Shown: positions 34,163-44,325 of the stretch, piece by piece
Numbering within the stretch: position 1 is the stretch's first letter
Layout: the number at the start of each line of letters is the position of its first letter
Assembly (NCBI RefSeq): GCF_903645295.1
Contig: NZ_CAHJXM010000002.1
Coordinates: forward strand, 906,001-970,000
DNA: 64,000 bases
Source of the DNA: Bacillus sp. Marseille-Q1617
Lineage (GTDB): Bacteria > Bacillota > Bacilli > Bacillales > Bacillaceae_B
Direction: 5' to 3'
Made by a program: the position numbers and the translations under genes
The notes under the pieces: generated by a model
The model's input: the letters and a program-made list of their open reading frames with translations, nothing else
The model's database searches: none
What the model was told of the DNA's origin: nothing

Positions 34163-34226
34163 CCTGTTAATTAACCTCGTTTAAGGGGATGAATGAAAAT
34201 CTTTGTTTAAAAGGGGGAATACCCAA

Positions 34227-35771
34227 ATGATTCCTTACAAGCACGAACCATTCACGGATTTCTCACTAAAAGAAAATCAGAAGGCATTCAAAGAAGGTTT
34301 AAAAGTAGTAGAAAGTTACCTGGGGCAGGATTATCCGTTGATTATCGGCGGTGAGCGTGTGATGACTGAAGATAAGATTGTTTCCGTTAACCCGGCTAAC
34401 AAGGAAGAACTTATAGGACGCGTTTCAAAAGCTGACAAAGATCTTGCCGAAAAAGCAATGAATGTTGCCTATGATACGTTCCAAACCTGGCGCAAAGTGA
34501 AACCTGAAACACGTGCAGACATCCTGTTCCGTGCTTCTGCCATAGTTCGTCGCCGTAAGCATGAATTTTCTGCTTTATTAACGAAGGAAGCCGGTAAACC
34601 ATGGAAGGAAGCGGATGCTGATACAGCAGAAGCAATCGACTTCATGGAGTACTACGGGCGTCAAATGCTTCGAATCAAAGATGGGTTCCCTGTAGAAAGC
34701 CGTCCTGGTGAATACAACCAGTTCAATTATATTCCGCTTGGAGTTGGCGTAGTCATCTCTCCTTGGAACTTTGCGTTTGCGATCATGGCGGGTACAGCTG
34801 TAGCTGCAATCGTATCAGGTAATACCGTCCTTCTTAAACCAGCTTCAACGACATCTGTCGTGGCAGCTAAATTCATCGAAGTGTTAGAAGAAGCAGGGCT
34901 TCCTGCAGGTGTTATCAACTACGTTCCTGGAAGCGGTGCTGAAGTGGGTGACTACTTAGTTGATCATCCGAAGACACGCTTTATTTCATTCACGGGTTCA
35001 CGCGAAGTAGGGACGCGCATATACGAAAGAGCTGCGATTGTCCATAAAGGCCAAAAATGGCTGAAGCGTGTAATCGCAGAAATGGGCGGTAAAGATACAA
35101 TCGTTGTAGACAGCGAAGGAGATCTGGAGCTTGCAGCACAATCAATCGTTGCTTCTGCATTTGGATTCTCAGGTCAAAAATGTTCTGCCTGCTCACGTGC
35201 AGTCATCGTAGAAGATGTATACGACAGAGTGCTTGAGCGTGCAGTTGAATTAACGAAAGAATTAACGGTTGGTGATCCAGTTGACCAGGATAACTTCATG
35301 GGTCCAGTGATCGACCAGGCGTCATTTGATAAGATTATGAGCTATGTTGAAATAGGCAAAGAAGAAGGCAAGCTGATGATCGGCGGAGAAGGAGACAATT
35401 CCAAAGGATTCTTCGTGAAACCTACGATCTTTGCAGACGTTGGTTCTGATGCGCGCCTGATGCAGGAAGAAATCTTCGGACCTGTTGTCGCATTCTCCAA
35501 AGCGAAAGATTTCGATCACGCGCTTGAGATTGCAAACAACACAGACTATGGTTTGACTGGTGCGGTCATCACAAATAACCGTGCGAAGATCGAACAGGCT
35601 CGTGAAGATTTCCACGTTGGTAACCTTTACTTCAACAGGGGTTGTACGGGAGCAATCGTTGGATACCAGCCATTCGGCGGATTCAACATGTCAGGTACCG
35701 ACTCAAAAGCCGGCGGACCGGACTACCTGCTGCTTCATATGCAGGCGAAAACAACTTCAGAAACACTATAA
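34227..35771 (+). CDS. rocA: L-glutamate gamma-semialdehyde (1-pyrroline-5-carboxylate) dehydrogenase
   Basis: A 514-residue aldehyde dehydrogenase that converts P5C/glutamate semialdehyde to glutamate with [13 protein letters not shown] at the start, [42 protein letters not shown] (general base Glu), [13 protein letters not shown] (nucleophile Cys) and [29 protein letters not shown] match B. subtilis RocA and its paralogue PutC. Roc context favours RocA. ATG 34227 is the first start after AAAGGGGG. It is preceded by the palindromes, a cre-like site and a divergent rocR. Confidence 0.93.
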   Translation: MIPYKHEPFTDFSLKENQKAFKEGLKVVESYLGQDYPLIIGGERVMTEDKIVSVNPANKEELIGRVSKADKDLAEKAMNVAYDTFQTWRKVKPETRADILFRASAIVRRRKHEFSALLTKEAGKPWKEADADTAEAIDFMEYYGRQMLRIKDGFPVESRPGEYNQFNYIPLGVGVVISPWNFAFAIMAGTAVAAIVSGNTVLLKPASTTSVVAAKFIEVLEEAGLPAGVINYVPGSGAEVGDYLVDHPKTRFISFTGSREVGTRIYERAAIVHKGQKWLKRVIAEMGGKDTIVVDSEGDLELAAQSIVASAFGFSGQKCSACSRAVIVEDVYDRVLERAVELTKELTVGDPVDQDNFMGPVIDQASFDKIMSYVEIGKEEGKLMIGGEGDNSKGFFVKPTIFADVGSDARLMQEEIFGPVVAFSKAKDFDHALEIANNTDYGLTGAVITNNRAKIEQAREDFHVGNLYFNRGCTGAIVGYQPFGGFNMSGTDSKAGGPDYLLLHMQAKTTSETL

Positions 35772-35786
35772 TACCACATGAAAATA

Positions 35787-35882
35787 GGGAGGAGCCTTTG
35801 TTAGCAGGGGCTCCATCCTTTTGTATAAGTATTAAATTGCGGCAGTTGAAGATAGAGTTTCCGCAGGCTGCAATTTTTTAAT
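35787..35882 (+). terminator. hairpins between rocA and rocD, possible weak terminator or attenuator
   Basis: GGAGCC/GGCTCC followed by CCTTTT, then AAATTGC/GCAATTT followed by six Ts at 35874-35880. Neither stem is perfect. They could lower read-through into rocD. Confidence 0.4.
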
Positions 35883-35920
35883 AAAAGCTATCTGCAATTT
35901 CATTAAGGAGGAACTTTTTT

Positions 35921-37117
35921 ATGTCAGTGAATACTCATTCTATTATCGAACAAACAGAAAAATATGGTGCGAAAAACTATCACCCGCTTCCAATCGTCAT
36001 CTCAGAGGCAGAAGGTGTTTGGGTGAAGGACCCAGAAGGAACTAAGTACATGGATATGTTGAGTGCTTATTCAGCGGTCAACCAGGGCCACCGCCACCCG
36101 AAAATCATCCAGGCGCTGAAAGATCAGGCAGATCGCGTGACATTGACTTCGCGTGCATTCCACAACGATCAGCTTGCTCCTTGGTATGAGAAAATATGCA
36201 AGCTTACAGGGAAAGACATGGCCCTTCCAATGAATACAGGTGCCGAAGCTGTTGAAACAGCGATTAAAACGGCACGCCGCTGGGCTTATGATGTAAAAGG
36301 CGTGGAAGTAAACAAAGCGGAAATCATCGCGTGTAATGGAAACTTCCACGGAAGAACGATGACGGCTGTTTCCCTTTCTTCAGAAGAGGAATACAAGCGT
36401 GGATTCGGGCCTATGCTTCCTGGCATCAACCTGATTAATTATGGTGACCTTGATGCGCTAAAAGAAGCGATCACCCCGAATACAGCCGCATTCCTGATCG
36501 AACCGATCCAGGGTGAAGCGGGCATCGTCATTCCTCCTGAAGGTTTCTTGAAAGCAGCTTATGAGCTTTGTAAAGAAAATAATGTATTGTTTATCGCTGA
36601 TGAAATCCAGGCAGGCCTGGCGCGTTCCGGTAAGATGTTTGCATGTGAGTGGGAAGGTGTAGACCCTGATATGTACATCCTTGGAAAAGCACTTGGCGGC
36701 GGAGTATTCCCAATCTCTTGTGTGGTTGCAAGCAATGAAGTGCTTGGCGTGTTCAATCCGGGTTCCCATGGTTCCACTTTTGGAGGAAATCCAATGGCTT
36801 GTGCGGTGTCAGTCGCTTCCCTTGATGTACTTCTTGATGAAAAGCTTGCTGACCGTTCATTGGAATTGGGAGAATACTTTATGAGTAAACTGCGCGAGAT
36901 AGATAATCCTATGATTAAGGAAGTCCGCGGAAGAGGATTGTTCATAGGAGTCGAGCTTCATGAGCCGGCACGTAAATATTGCGAACAGTTGAAAGAGGAA
37001 GGGCTGCTTTGTAAAGAAACGCATGATACGGTGATCCGTTTCGCTCCTCCACTTGTCATTTCACAGGAAGAACTGGACTGGGCGATCGACCGCATTAAAA
37101 AGGTACTCTCAAAATAA
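35921..37117 (+). CDS. rocD: ornithine aminotransferase RocD
   Basis: A 398-residue class III PLP aminotransferase. [44 protein letters not shown] and the PLP-lysine segment [14 protein letters not shown] are diagnostic of ornithine aminotransferase. It moves the delta-amino group of ornithine to 2-oxoglutarate, making glutamate semialdehyde, which RocA oxidises. AAGGAGGAA stands eight bases before the ATG. It is on the same strand as rocA, 149 bases downstream. Confidence 0.95.
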   Translation: MSVNTHSIIEQTEKYGAKNYHPLPIVISEAEGVWVKDPEGTKYMDMLSAYSAVNQGHRHPKIIQALKDQADRVTLTSRAFHNDQLAPWYEKICKLTGKDMALPMNTGAEAVETAIKTARRWAYDVKGVEVNKAEIIACNGNFHGRTMTAVSLSSEEEYKRGFGPMLPGINLINYGDLDALKEAITPNTAAFLIEPIQGEAGIVIPPEGFLKAAYELCKENNVLFIADEIQAGLARSGKMFACEWEGVDPDMYILGKALGGGVFPISCVVASNEVLGVFNPGSHGSTFGGNPMACAVSVASLDVLLDEKLADRSLELGEYFMSKLREIDNPMIKEVRGRGLFIGVELHEPARKYCEQLKEEGLLCKETHDTVIRFAPPLVISQEELDWAIDRIKKVLSK

Positions 37118-37313
37118 GACTGATGGGGATGAGTGAAACCTTGAAAAAGGCTGATTTTCACGTTTTTCATCAGCTTTGAATAGATAGTTAGTGTCCCTTT
37201 AAAGTGCGAAATCAGGAATCATCATTTTTTTGAAAATGCCAATGGTTTAGTACAAGGTAATATGTTACAATAACTACGTTTCAGATCACATAATAAAGAG
37301 GCGAATGTTTAAA

Positions 37314-38558
37314 ATGGGAGAAAACCTTAATCTGTTTACTTCTACACAGCATGTCATTAGCGATGCTTTATCGAAGCTCGGATATTCCGAAGAAATGTAT
37401 GAACTTCTGAAAGAGCCGATCCGCATGTTGACGGTCCGGATTCCAGTGCGAATGGATGACGGCAGCATCAAAGTGTTTACCGGTTACCGTGCTCAGCATA
37501 ACGATGCAGTCGGTCCTACTAAGGGAGGCGTTCGTTTTCACCCCGAAGTGGATGAAGAAGAAGTAAAAGCCTTGTCCATGTGGATGAGTTTAAAATGCGG
37601 CATCGTCGACCTGCCTTATGGCGGCGGAAAAGGCGGGATCATCTGTGATCCCCGTACGATGTCTTTTACTGAACTTGAAAAATTAAGCCGGGGATATGTG
37701 CGGGCGATCAGCCAGATCGTAGGTCCTACCAAGGATATTCCTGCACCTGACGTTTATACGAACTCGCAGATCATGGCGTGGATGATGGATGAGTACAGCC
37801 GGCTTCGTGAAAATGATTCACCTGGCTTCATCACGGGGAAACCAATCGTGCTTGGCGGTTCTCAGGGACGTGAAAAGGCAACGGCTCAAGGGGTAACCAT
37901 CTGTATCGAGCAAGCTGCGAAAAAACGCGGCATTGATATCAAAGGTGCACGTGTCGTGATCCAGGGATTCGGAAACGCAGGCAGCTTCCTGGCGAAGTTC
38001 ATGCATGACGCCGGTGCAAAAGTGATTGCCATTTCTGATGCTCACGGTGCACTGCACGATCCAGCAGGACTTGATATTGATTATCTATTGGATCGACGTG
38101 ACAGTTTCGGAACCGTAACGACATTATTCGAAAATACGATCACGAACAAGGAACTGCTGGAACTTGAATGTGATATCCTGGTACCGGCAGCGATCTCAAA
38201 TCAAATCACTGAAAAAAATGTTCATGATATCAAAGCATCCATTGTGGTAGAAGCTGCAAATGGCCCGACTACTCTTGAAGCGACACGCATCCTTTCCGAA
38301 AGAGGGATCCTGCTGGTTCCCGATGTACTGGCAAGTGCAGGGGGAGTAACGGTATCCTACTTTGAATGGGTTCAGAACAACCAAGGGTACTACTGGTCAG
38401 AAGAAGAAGTAAACGAGAAGCTTGAAGCTAAACTTATTGATGCTTTCAACAATGTATATGAAACATCTCAGAACCGCCGGGTCAATATGCGTCTAGCCGC
38501 ATACATGGTCGGCGCTCGCAAAATGGCAGAGGCGTCAAGATTCAGAGGTTGGGTATAA
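37314..38558 (+). CDS. gudB: NAD-type glutamate dehydrogenase (GudB/RocG)
   Basis: A 414-residue glutamate dehydrogenase. GPTKGGVRFHPEVDEEEVKAL and KCGIVDLPYGGGKGGI carry the substrate lysines, PAPDVYT the catalytic Asp, and VIQGFGNAGSFLA the NAD fold. It deaminates glutamate to 2-oxoglutarate, the last step of the roc pathway, so catabolic use is likely. I cannot tell GudB from RocG by eye; position after rocD favours a RocG-like job. ATG 37314 is chosen because AGAGGCG is too close to the ATG at 37305. An extended -10 (TGTTACAAT) is at 37263. Confidence 0.9.
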   Translation: MGENLNLFTSTQHVISDALSKLGYSEEMYELLKEPIRMLTVRIPVRMDDGSIKVFTGYRAQHNDAVGPTKGGVRFHPEVDEEEVKALSMWMSLKCGIVDLPYGGGKGGIICDPRTMSFTELEKLSRGYVRAISQIVGPTKDIPAPDVYTNSQIMAWMMDEYSRLRENDSPGFITGKPIVLGGSQGREKATAQGVTICIEQAAKKRGIDIKGARVVIQGFGNAGSFLAKFMHDAGAKVIAISDAHGALHDPAGLDIDYLLDRRDSFGTVTTLFENTITNKELLELECDILVPAAISNQITEKNVHDIKASIVVEAANGPTTLEATRILSERGILLVPDVLASAGGVTVSYFEWVQNNQGYYWSEEEVNEKLEAKLIDAFNNVYETSQNRRVNMRLAAYMVGARKMAEASRFRGWV

Positions 38559-38575
38559 CCCCATCATATAGGTAG

Positions 38576-38613
38576 AACCTGCTCCCAAGTTATACGGGGG
38601 CAGGTTCTTTTGT
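38576..38613 (+). terminator. intrinsic terminator of the glutamate dehydrogenase gene
   Basis: AACCTGCTCCC pairs with GGGGGCAGGTT, followed by CTTTTG and five Ts. Confidence 0.82.
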
Positions 38614-38701
38614 TTTTCAGTGTTTTATATAAGAATTAACACTGCATCTCATGCTATATTGATAATAAGGTTAAAATTTTTAATTAGCAGGAGGGATCTT
38701 A

Positions 38702-40099
38702 TTGACTGCAGCCATTGAAGAAGCATCCCGGAAATCCATACAAAACGCAATAGAAAGACAAAAGCATTTTTTTAAAGAAGGCGGGACGAAGCCGCTGGAC
38801 ATGCGGAAACAAACGCTTGAAAAGCTGGCAAAAGTCATCAAAGAACATGAAAAAGAAATCCTGCAAGCATTGAAGCAGGATCTGAATAAATCTGAAATGG
38901 AAACCTACGTCACTGAAATCGGGATTCTGCTTGAAGAAATCAGATTTACATTGAAGCATATTGATGAGTGGGCTGCACCGGTGAAGGTGAAAACAGCGAA
39001 AACGCATGTTGGGTCGAAAGCCTATAAGGTCCCTGAACCGTATGGGGCGGCACTCATCATCGCACCGTGGAATTACCCTTTACAGCTGGCACTCTCTCCT
39101 ATCATCGGGGCGATCGCTGCGGGTAATACGGTAATAATCAAGCCGTCAGAACTGACCCCGCATACTTCAAATCTGATCTCGGATATGATCCATTCCCATT
39201 TCGACCCTGAATATATCACGGTCATTGAGGGCGGAGTCGAAACGACCCAAAGCTTGCTCGACCAGCCGTTTGATTATATTTTCTTTACGGGAAGTGTACC
39301 GGTAGGGAAGGTGATTATGGAAGCGGCAGCAAAACAGCTCATCCCCGTCACATTAGAGCTTGGTGGGAAGAGTCCCTGCATCGTCGACGAAACAGCCAAT
39401 ATATCGCTTGCAGCCAAACGTATCGCCTTCGGTAAAGTGACGAATGCCGGACAAACCTGTGTTGCCCCTGATTATCTTTTCGTTCATCAAAACGTGAAGG
39501 AAGTATTCGTTAAAGAATTTGAGAAAGCCGTCCGGGATTTTTACGGGAAAAATCCGCTGACGAATGATACCTACGGAAAAATAGTGAATGAACGCCACTT
39601 CAATCGACTGACGGATTATTTGCAGGACGGCGAAATCTTGACAGGCGGCCGGGTGGACCATGCCAGTCTGAAGATCGAACCTACTCTTATGGTACCTAAA
39701 GACCAGTCCGTTCCAGTCATGCAGGATGAGATTTTTGGACCGATCTTCCCGGTGATGGAATATGAGAGCCTGGATGATGTGATCGAGTTTATCAATGATC
39801 GTCCCAAACCTTTGGCCCTTTATTTGTTTACGAGTGACGATAATGTGGTGGATAAGGTTAACGGTTCCATTTCGTACGGAGGGGGCTGCGTGAACGACAC
39901 GCTGATGCATCTTGCCACCCCTTATCTGCCGTTCGGGGGAGTAGGGGAGAGCGGAATCGGGAATTATCATGGGGAATCCAGTTTTGCCACATTCACTCAT
40001 TATAAAAGCATTCTGAAACAGACCACCAAATTTGATTTCAGTTTCCGGTATCCGAATGCGAAATTTGGATTGAAAATACTTAAAAAGTTGTTGAAATGA
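38702..40099 (+). CDS. ywdH: class 3-type aldehyde dehydrogenase (YwdH-like)
   Basis: A 465-residue aldehyde dehydrogenase of the short class 3 type. [47 protein letters not shown] and the nucleophile region NAGQTCVAPDYL are all present, and the C-terminal FGGVGESGIGNYHGESSFATFTHYKS fits class 3. It probably oxidises fatty or aromatic aldehydes. TTG start with GCAGGAGGG six bases upstream. It is monocistronic. Confidence 0.88.
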   Translation: MTAAIEEASRKSIQNAIERQKHFFKEGGTKPLDMRKQTLEKLAKVIKEHEKEILQALKQDLNKSEMETYVTEIGILLEEIRFTLKHIDEWAAPVKVKTAKTHVGSKAYKVPEPYGAALIIAPWNYPLQLALSPIIGAIAAGNTVIIKPSELTPHTSNLISDMIHSHFDPEYITVIEGGVETTQSLLDQPFDYIFFTGSVPVGKVIMEAAAKQLIPVTLELGGKSPCIVDETANISLAAKRIAFGKVTNAGQTCVAPDYLFVHQNVKEVFVKEFEKAVRDFYGKNPLTNDTYGKIVNERHFNRLTDYLQDGEILTGGRVDHASLKIEPTLMVPKDQSVPVMQDEIFGPIFPVMEYESLDDVIEFINDRPKPLALYLFTSDDNVVDKVNGSISYGGGCVNDTLMHLATPYLPFGGVGESGIGNYHGESSFATFTHYKSILKQTTKFDFSFRYPNAKFGLKILKKLLK

Positions 40100-40106
40100 T
40101 GGGTAT

Positions 40107-40142
40107 GGTGACTCAAGTTTTGGCGATGAGTCACCTTTTTTG
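40107..40142 (+). terminator. intrinsic terminator of ywdH
   Basis: GGTGACTC and GAGTCACC, followed by seven Ts. Confidence 0.85.
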
Positions 40143-40207
40143 TGGAATGGGGATTGAATGTTGATATTTGGGAGTATATCGGACCCTATGCATCGACAGG
40201 AACAAAC

Positions 40208-40265
40208 TTTATGCTGACTTTTAGAGAGATATGCTGAATTATTAGGATTTATGCTTACTTTAACA
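40208..40265. repeat. array of 20-bp-period repeats, core TTATGCTGACTT
   Basis: ATGCTGA, ATGCTGA and ATGCTTA begin at 40211, 40231 and 40251, exactly 20 bp apart. Units 1 and 3 share TTTATGCTKACTTT, and unit 2 differs (ATATGCTGAATTATT). It lies between ywdH and the convergent yuzA, between their terminators. Confidence 0.65.
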
Positions 40266-40305
40266 AATAATGGAAACCGTAGGACGGGGTAAAATCAAAA
40301 TACAT

Positions 40306-40347
40306 AAAAGGCCCGTCCCTCACTGCTTAGAGAGGGACGGGCCTTTA
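40306..40347 (-). terminator. terminator of yuzA, possibly bidirectional
   Basis: AAAGGCCCGTCCCTC and GAGGGACGGGCCTTT form a perfect 15-bp stem. Confidence 0.82.
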
Positions 40348-40356
40348 TCTTTAAAG

Positions 40357-40590
40357 TTAGCGTGTCGGTTCTGTGTGCGGCTCTCTCTCGATCTCTTCTG
40401 TTGGCTTGAATAATAATCCGAGATTTATGAGACCGGCGATTCCTACTAATCCGTAAATGATGCGGGATAGAGCAGAATCTTGTCCACCGAAGATGGCCGC
40501 TACCAGGTCAAATTGGAAGAATCCGATTAGTCCCCAGTTAATGGCACCGATGATCGTCAGAACCAAAGCAATACGTTGAATTGCACTCAT
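40357..40590 (-). CDS. yuzA: DUF378-family small membrane protein YuzA
   Basis: A 77-residue protein with two membrane helices. RIALVLTIIGAINWGLIGFFQFDLVAAIFGG followed by RIIYGLVGIAGLINL is the DUF378 pattern, and B. subtilis yuzA stands in the same block next to yugJ. Function unknown. The start is the ATG ending at 40590: AAGGAGG lies nine bases upstream. An in-frame extension to 40620 reads through that ribosome site and is not used. Confidence 0.85.
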   Translation of the reverse strand: MSAIQRIALVLTIIGAINWGLIGFFQFDLVAAIFGGQDSALSRIIYGLVGIAGLINLGLLFKPTEEIEREPHTEPTR

Positions 40591-40684
40591 GTCATTTTTC
40601 CTCCTTAAACAATGGCTCATTTATAAGATGTCCAAACCTTTTACACTTATTCCACACAAGAAAGTTTTTCTGTGTGCAAGTTCT

Positions 40685-40714
40685 TTGCAATTTGGGAAAG
40701 ATATATTCGATAAT
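40685..40714 (+). promoter_or_regulatory. yugJ: SigA promoter of yugJ
   Basis: TTGCAA, 18 bases, GATAAT. Downstream an ACAGGC/GCCTGT hairpin lies in the untranslated leader. Confidence 0.55.
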
Positions 40715-40780
40715 AGAAAAGTGAGTGAACAGGCGACGTGGATTTAGCAAGCCTGTCATTATAAAAGGAGGTAACATAGG

Positions 40781-41944
40781 ATGAATACTTTTACTTATTA
40801 TAACCCGACAAAGCTGATCTTTGGTAAGGGTCAAGTGGAGCAATTGAAAGAATTGGTGCCTCAATATGGAAAGAAAGTGCTTCTCGTTTATGGCGGAGGA
40901 AGCATTAAACGTAACGGCCTATATGATGAAGTGGTATCCCTTTTAAATAGTATCGATGCAGAAGTGCATGAGCTTCCGGGTGTAGATCCGAATCCTCGTC
41001 TTTCTTCTGTTAGAGAAGGTGTGAAGATCTGTAAGGAAAACGACATTGACTTCCTCCTTGCAGTCGGCGGTGGAAGTGTCATCGACTGTACAAAAGCGAT
41101 TGCAGCCGGTGCGAAATATGACGGTGATGCATGGGATCTTGTGACGAAGAAAGCTGTGGCTCATGAAGCCCTTCCATTCGGCACGGTGCTTACACTTGCT
41201 GCCACGGGTTCTGAAATGAATGCAGGGTCTGTTATCACAAACTGGGAAACTCAGGAGAAGTACGGATGGGGAAGCCCTGTGACATTCCCGCAATTCTCGA
41301 TCCTCGATCCGGTGAATACGTTCACGGTACCGAAAAATCACACCGTTTACGGTATGGTTGATATGATGTCCCACGTATTTGAACAGTATTTTAACGATGC
41401 AACAAACACGCCTTTACAGGACCGTATGTGTGAGAGCACATTAAGAACGGTCATTGAAGCGGCACCTAAATTGATTAATGATCTGGAGAATTACGAGCTT
41501 CGTGAAACGATCTTGTATTCAGGGACAATCGCGTTAAACGGAATGCTCCAAATGGGCTACCGCGGCGATTGGGCGAGTCACAACATTGAACATGCGGTAT
41601 CAGCTGTGTATGATATCCCTCATGCCGGCGGACTTGCCATCCTCTTCCCGAACTGGATGAAGCACAACTTGAAGGTGAACCCTTCACGTTTCGCACAAAT
41701 GGCGGAGCGCGTATTCGACGTCGACCCGACCGGGAAAACAGAAGAAGAAACGGCGCTTGAAGGAATTTCAAAGCTTCGTGAATTCTGGAGCTCAATCGGC
41801 GCCCCATCAAGCCTTGCCGACTATGACATCGATGACAGCAAACTCGACCTCATGGCCGACAAAGCAATGGCAAACGGAGAATTCGGCAACTTCAACAAAC
41901 TCAACAAAGAAGATGTTCTTGCTATTCTTAGAGCTTCTTTATAA
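40781..41944 (+). CDS. yugJ: iron-containing alcohol (butanol) dehydrogenase YugJ
   Basis: A 387-residue group III alcohol dehydrogenase. [15 protein letters not shown] is the NAD loop. The metal ligands are visible in [12 protein letters not shown] (Asp and His) and [22 protein letters not shown] (His residues). It reduces aldehydes to alcohols with NAD(P)H or the reverse. B. subtilis has two such genes, yugJ and yugK; one is present here. AAAGGAGG precedes the ATG. Confidence 0.92.
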   Translation: MNTFTYYNPTKLIFGKGQVEQLKELVPQYGKKVLLVYGGGSIKRNGLYDEVVSLLNSIDAEVHELPGVDPNPRLSSVREGVKICKENDIDFLLAVGGGSVIDCTKAIAAGAKYDGDAWDLVTKKAVAHEALPFGTVLTLAATGSEMNAGSVITNWETQEKYGWGSPVTFPQFSILDPVNTFTVPKNHTVYGMVDMMSHVFEQYFNDATNTPLQDRMCESTLRTVIEAAPKLINDLENYELRETILYSGTIALNGMLQMGYRGDWASHNIEHAVSAVYDIPHAGGLAILFPNWMKHNLKVNPSRFAQMAERVFDVDPTGKTEEETALEGISKLREFWSSIGAPSSLADYDIDDSKLDLMADKAMANGEFGNFNKLNKEDVLAILRASL

Positions 41945-41956
41945 TAGTTCATTGGA

Positions 41957-41988
41957 AAAGGGCAGCTTTTACGGCTGCTCTTTTTCTA
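41957..41988 (+). terminator. intrinsic terminator of yugJ
   Basis: GGGCAGC and GGCTGCTC with a six-base loop, followed by five Ts. Confidence 0.8.
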
Positions 41989-42104
41989 TAAGTTGATAAT
42001 ACTAATTAAATCGGACATGAACGAAAGTTGCTATTAATTCATGGTGTAATCTCACCTTTTGTTTATTTTTAGTTATCCTCCATTATTAATATTATGGTGA
42101 TTCC

Positions 42105-42233
42105 AGCGGTTGATTGGAGTGGAAGACGCAGAATCCTGCGGGAAAAGCGAAGCAGTGGAGACCCCGCAGGCTTGCCGAGGAGGCTCCACGCTCGCCCGCG
42201 GAAAGCGTAGTCTTCCACGGAAATCAACCGCGG
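42105..42233. repeat. hairpin repeat element, copy 1 (full)
   Basis: An imperfect inverted repeat of about 128 bp. It begins AGCGGTTGATTGGAGTGGAA and ends GGAAATCAACCGC. The middle contains GGAGACCCCGCAGG, GCCGAGGAGGCTCC and GCCCGCGGAAAGCG, which pair with each other. Related copies are at 26438, 54806 and 56450. It resembles small repeats spread through Bacillaceae intergenic regions. The rest of the 41989-42398 gap shows no other clear feature. Confidence 0.85.
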
Positions 42234-42398
42234 AGTTCGAAGCAAAATCTTTGTTTTAAATCACCAAAAACAGGGGAAAATCATCAAGGGAAGAAAAATT
42301 TCATCATGACTGCGCTTACATAAATGGCGCGTTCTTGATTATCGTCTCAGCATTCGATAAAGTGAGATAGAAGAAAATAAATTAATCGGAGGATGGTT

Positions 42399-43748
42399 AT
42401 GACACACATTCGTTTTGATTATTCAAAAGCGTTATCGTTTTTTGGAGAACATGAACTTACATACTTAAGTGATGCAGTGAAAGTCGCACATCATTCATTA
42501 CACGAACAAACAGGTGCAGGAAGTGACTTCTTGGGATGGGTCGATCTTCCTGTCGATTATGATAAAGAAGAATTCTCCCGCATCCAGAAATCAGCTGAAA
42601 AAATCAAGAATGATTCTGATATCCTGCTTGTCATCGGGATCGGCGGATCTTACCTTGGAGCCCGTGCGGCAATCGAAATGCTGAATCACAGCTTCTACAA
42701 TGCTCTTCCAAAAGAGAAGCGTTCGACTCCGCAGGTGCTTTTCCTTGGGCAGAACATCAGCTCGACTTATATGAGAGATTTAATGGATCTGCTTGAAGGG
42801 AAAGACTTCTCGATCAACGTGATTTCGAAATCCGGTACGACTACCGAGCCGGCGATCGCTTTCCGTATTTTCCGCAAGATGCTGGAAGAGAAGTATGGTG
42901 TCGAAGAAGCACGCAAACGTATCTATGCTACAACGGATAAAGCAAAGGGTGCCTTGAAGACACTTGCTAATGACGAAGGCTACGAAACATTTGTTGTACC
43001 TGATGATGTCGGGGGCCGTTACTCTGTTCTGACAGCGGTTGGTCTGCTTCCGATCGCGGTGAGCGGTGTTGAAATCGATCAAATGATGAAAGGTGCTGCA
43101 GAAGCACGCGAAGACTTCAGCAAGTCTGAATTGACGGAGAACCCGGCGTATCAATACGCAGCAGTCCGTAATGTCCTTTACAACAAAGGCAAGACAATTG
43201 AAATGCTGATAAACTATGAGCCTGGCTTGCAATATTTTTCTGAATGGTGGAAGCAGCTGTTCGGCGAAAGTGAAGGGAAAGACCAGAAAGGGATCTTCCC
43301 TTCTTCGGCTAATTTCTCCACAGACCTTCACTCCCTTGGACAATATGTTCAGGAAGGACGCCGTGATCTTTTTGAAACGGTTATCAAAGTACAGGAACCG
43401 CGCCACGAGCTGAAAATCGAAAAGGCTGACAGTGACCTTGACGGCTTGAACTATCTTGCAGGGGAAACCGTCGACTTTGTGAACAACAAAGCATTCGAAG
43501 GGACACTTCTTGCCCATACAGATGGCGGAGTGCCTAATCTGATTGTTGAAATTCCGGCGATGGATGCTTACACTTTCGGCTATCTGGTATACTTCTTCGA
43601 GAAAGCATGTGCGATGAGCGGATACCTGCTCGGCGTCAATCCGTTTGACCAGCCAGGGGTGGAAGCATACAAAGTGAACATGTTCGCCCTTCTTGGGAAA
43701 CCTGGATTCGAAGAGAAAAAAGCAGAATTGGAAAAACGTTTAAAATAA
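42399..43748 (+). CDS. pgi: glucose-6-phosphate isomerase
   Basis: A 449-residue enzyme that interconverts glucose 6-phosphate and fructose 6-phosphate. [51 protein letters not shown] and the C-terminal QPGVEAYK (catalytic Lys) are present, and the N-terminus [14 protein letters not shown] matches B. subtilis Pgi. ATG 42399 is chosen because GGAGG lies six bases upstream; the ATG at 42393 is too close to it. Confidence 0.97.
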   Translation: MTHIRFDYSKALSFFGEHELTYLSDAVKVAHHSLHEQTGAGSDFLGWVDLPVDYDKEEFSRIQKSAEKIKNDSDILLVIGIGGSYLGARAAIEMLNHSFYNALPKEKRSTPQVLFLGQNISSTYMRDLMDLLEGKDFSINVISKSGTTTEPAIAFRIFRKMLEEKYGVEEARKRIYATTDKAKGALKTLANDEGYETFVVPDDVGGRYSVLTAVGLLPIAVSGVEIDQMMKGAAEAREDFSKSELTENPAYQYAAVRNVLYNKGKTIEMLINYEPGLQYFSEWWKQLFGESEGKDQKGIFPSSANFSTDLHSLGQYVQEGRRDLFETVIKVQEPRHELKIEKADSDLDGLNYLAGETVDFVNNKAFEGTLLAHTDGGVPNLIVEIPAMDAYTFGYLVYFFEKACAMSGYLLGVNPFDQPGVEAYKVNMFALLGKPGFEEKKAELEKRLK

Positions 43749-43756
43749 CCAGAATG

Positions 43757-43797
43757 AAGAGCGCGTGAGAATCCAATTCTCCGCGTTCTTTTTATAC
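43757..43797 (+). terminator. intrinsic terminator of pgi
   Basis: AGAGCGCGTGAGAA pairs with TTCTCCGCGTTCT (G-U pairs), followed by Ts. Confidence 0.75.
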
Positions 43798-43850
43798 ATT
43801 TTTCCCCCTCTTTTGGAAAAACTACTCCTAAAGAAAGGGGATTGATGTGA

Positions 43851-44258
43851 GTGATTGAGCTTTCATCCAATATTGAAGGTAAACATTATCAATTGTATAA
43901 GCTCGAACAGCTGCTGAAACCGCTCGGGTATACAATCGGCGGTAACTGGGATTATGACCATGGGTACTTTGATTATAAAATAGACGACGAGGTCGGCTAT
44001 CAATTCCTGCGTGTTCCTTTCAGGGCAGTTGACGGTCAGCTTGATTCCAGAGGGGCGACGGTAGAATTCGGCAAGCCGTTCCTGCTTGGACACAAGTATC
44101 AAAGAGGTCTTGATGACTTTGCATCTGCCGGTGACTTTTCCGGAACGGTCAATCAATTTTCCGAGCCGGAGGATCCTGACGCAAGTATTCCGGATAAATA
44201 TGTCGACATCGGCCGGGAGCTCGTAAAGGAACTCGAAGATGTCATCATGACGAATTAA
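43851..44258 (+). CDS. yugN: YugN-family protein
   Basis: A 135-residue soluble protein. LGYTIGGNWDYDHGYFDYKID, FLRVPFRAVDGQLD, VEFGKPFLLGHKYQRGLDD and KYVDIGRELVKELE are the conserved parts of YugN, which in B. subtilis lies between pgi and yugO exactly as here. Function unknown. Start GTG; AAAGGGG is about ten bases upstream, a long spacing. Confidence 0.9.
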   Translation: MIELSSNIEGKHYQLYKLEQLLKPLGYTIGGNWDYDHGYFDYKIDDEVGYQFLRVPFRAVDGQLDSRGATVEFGKPFLLGHKYQRGLDDFASAGDFSGTVNQFSEPEDPDASIPDKYVDIGRELVKELEDVIMTN

Positions 44259-44281
44259 ATATCGGAAGCCATACAAAGGAT

Positions 44282-44320
44282 AGAAGCTGACTCAATGGAA
44301 TAGAGTCAGCTTCTTTTCGT
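44282..44320. terminator. bidirectional terminator between yugN and yugO
   Basis: AGAAGCTGACTC and GAGTCAGCTTCT form a perfect 12-bp stem, with T-rich tails on both strands. Confidence 0.88.
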
Positions 44321-44325
44321 ATACC

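Noticed and set aside
39353..40000. 215-codon minus-strand frame opposite ywdH
   Set aside because: Antisense shadow of an aldehyde dehydrogenase with all active-site motifs.
42780..43517. 245-codon minus-strand frame opposite pgi
   Set aside because: Antisense shadow; no start signals and no recognisable domain.
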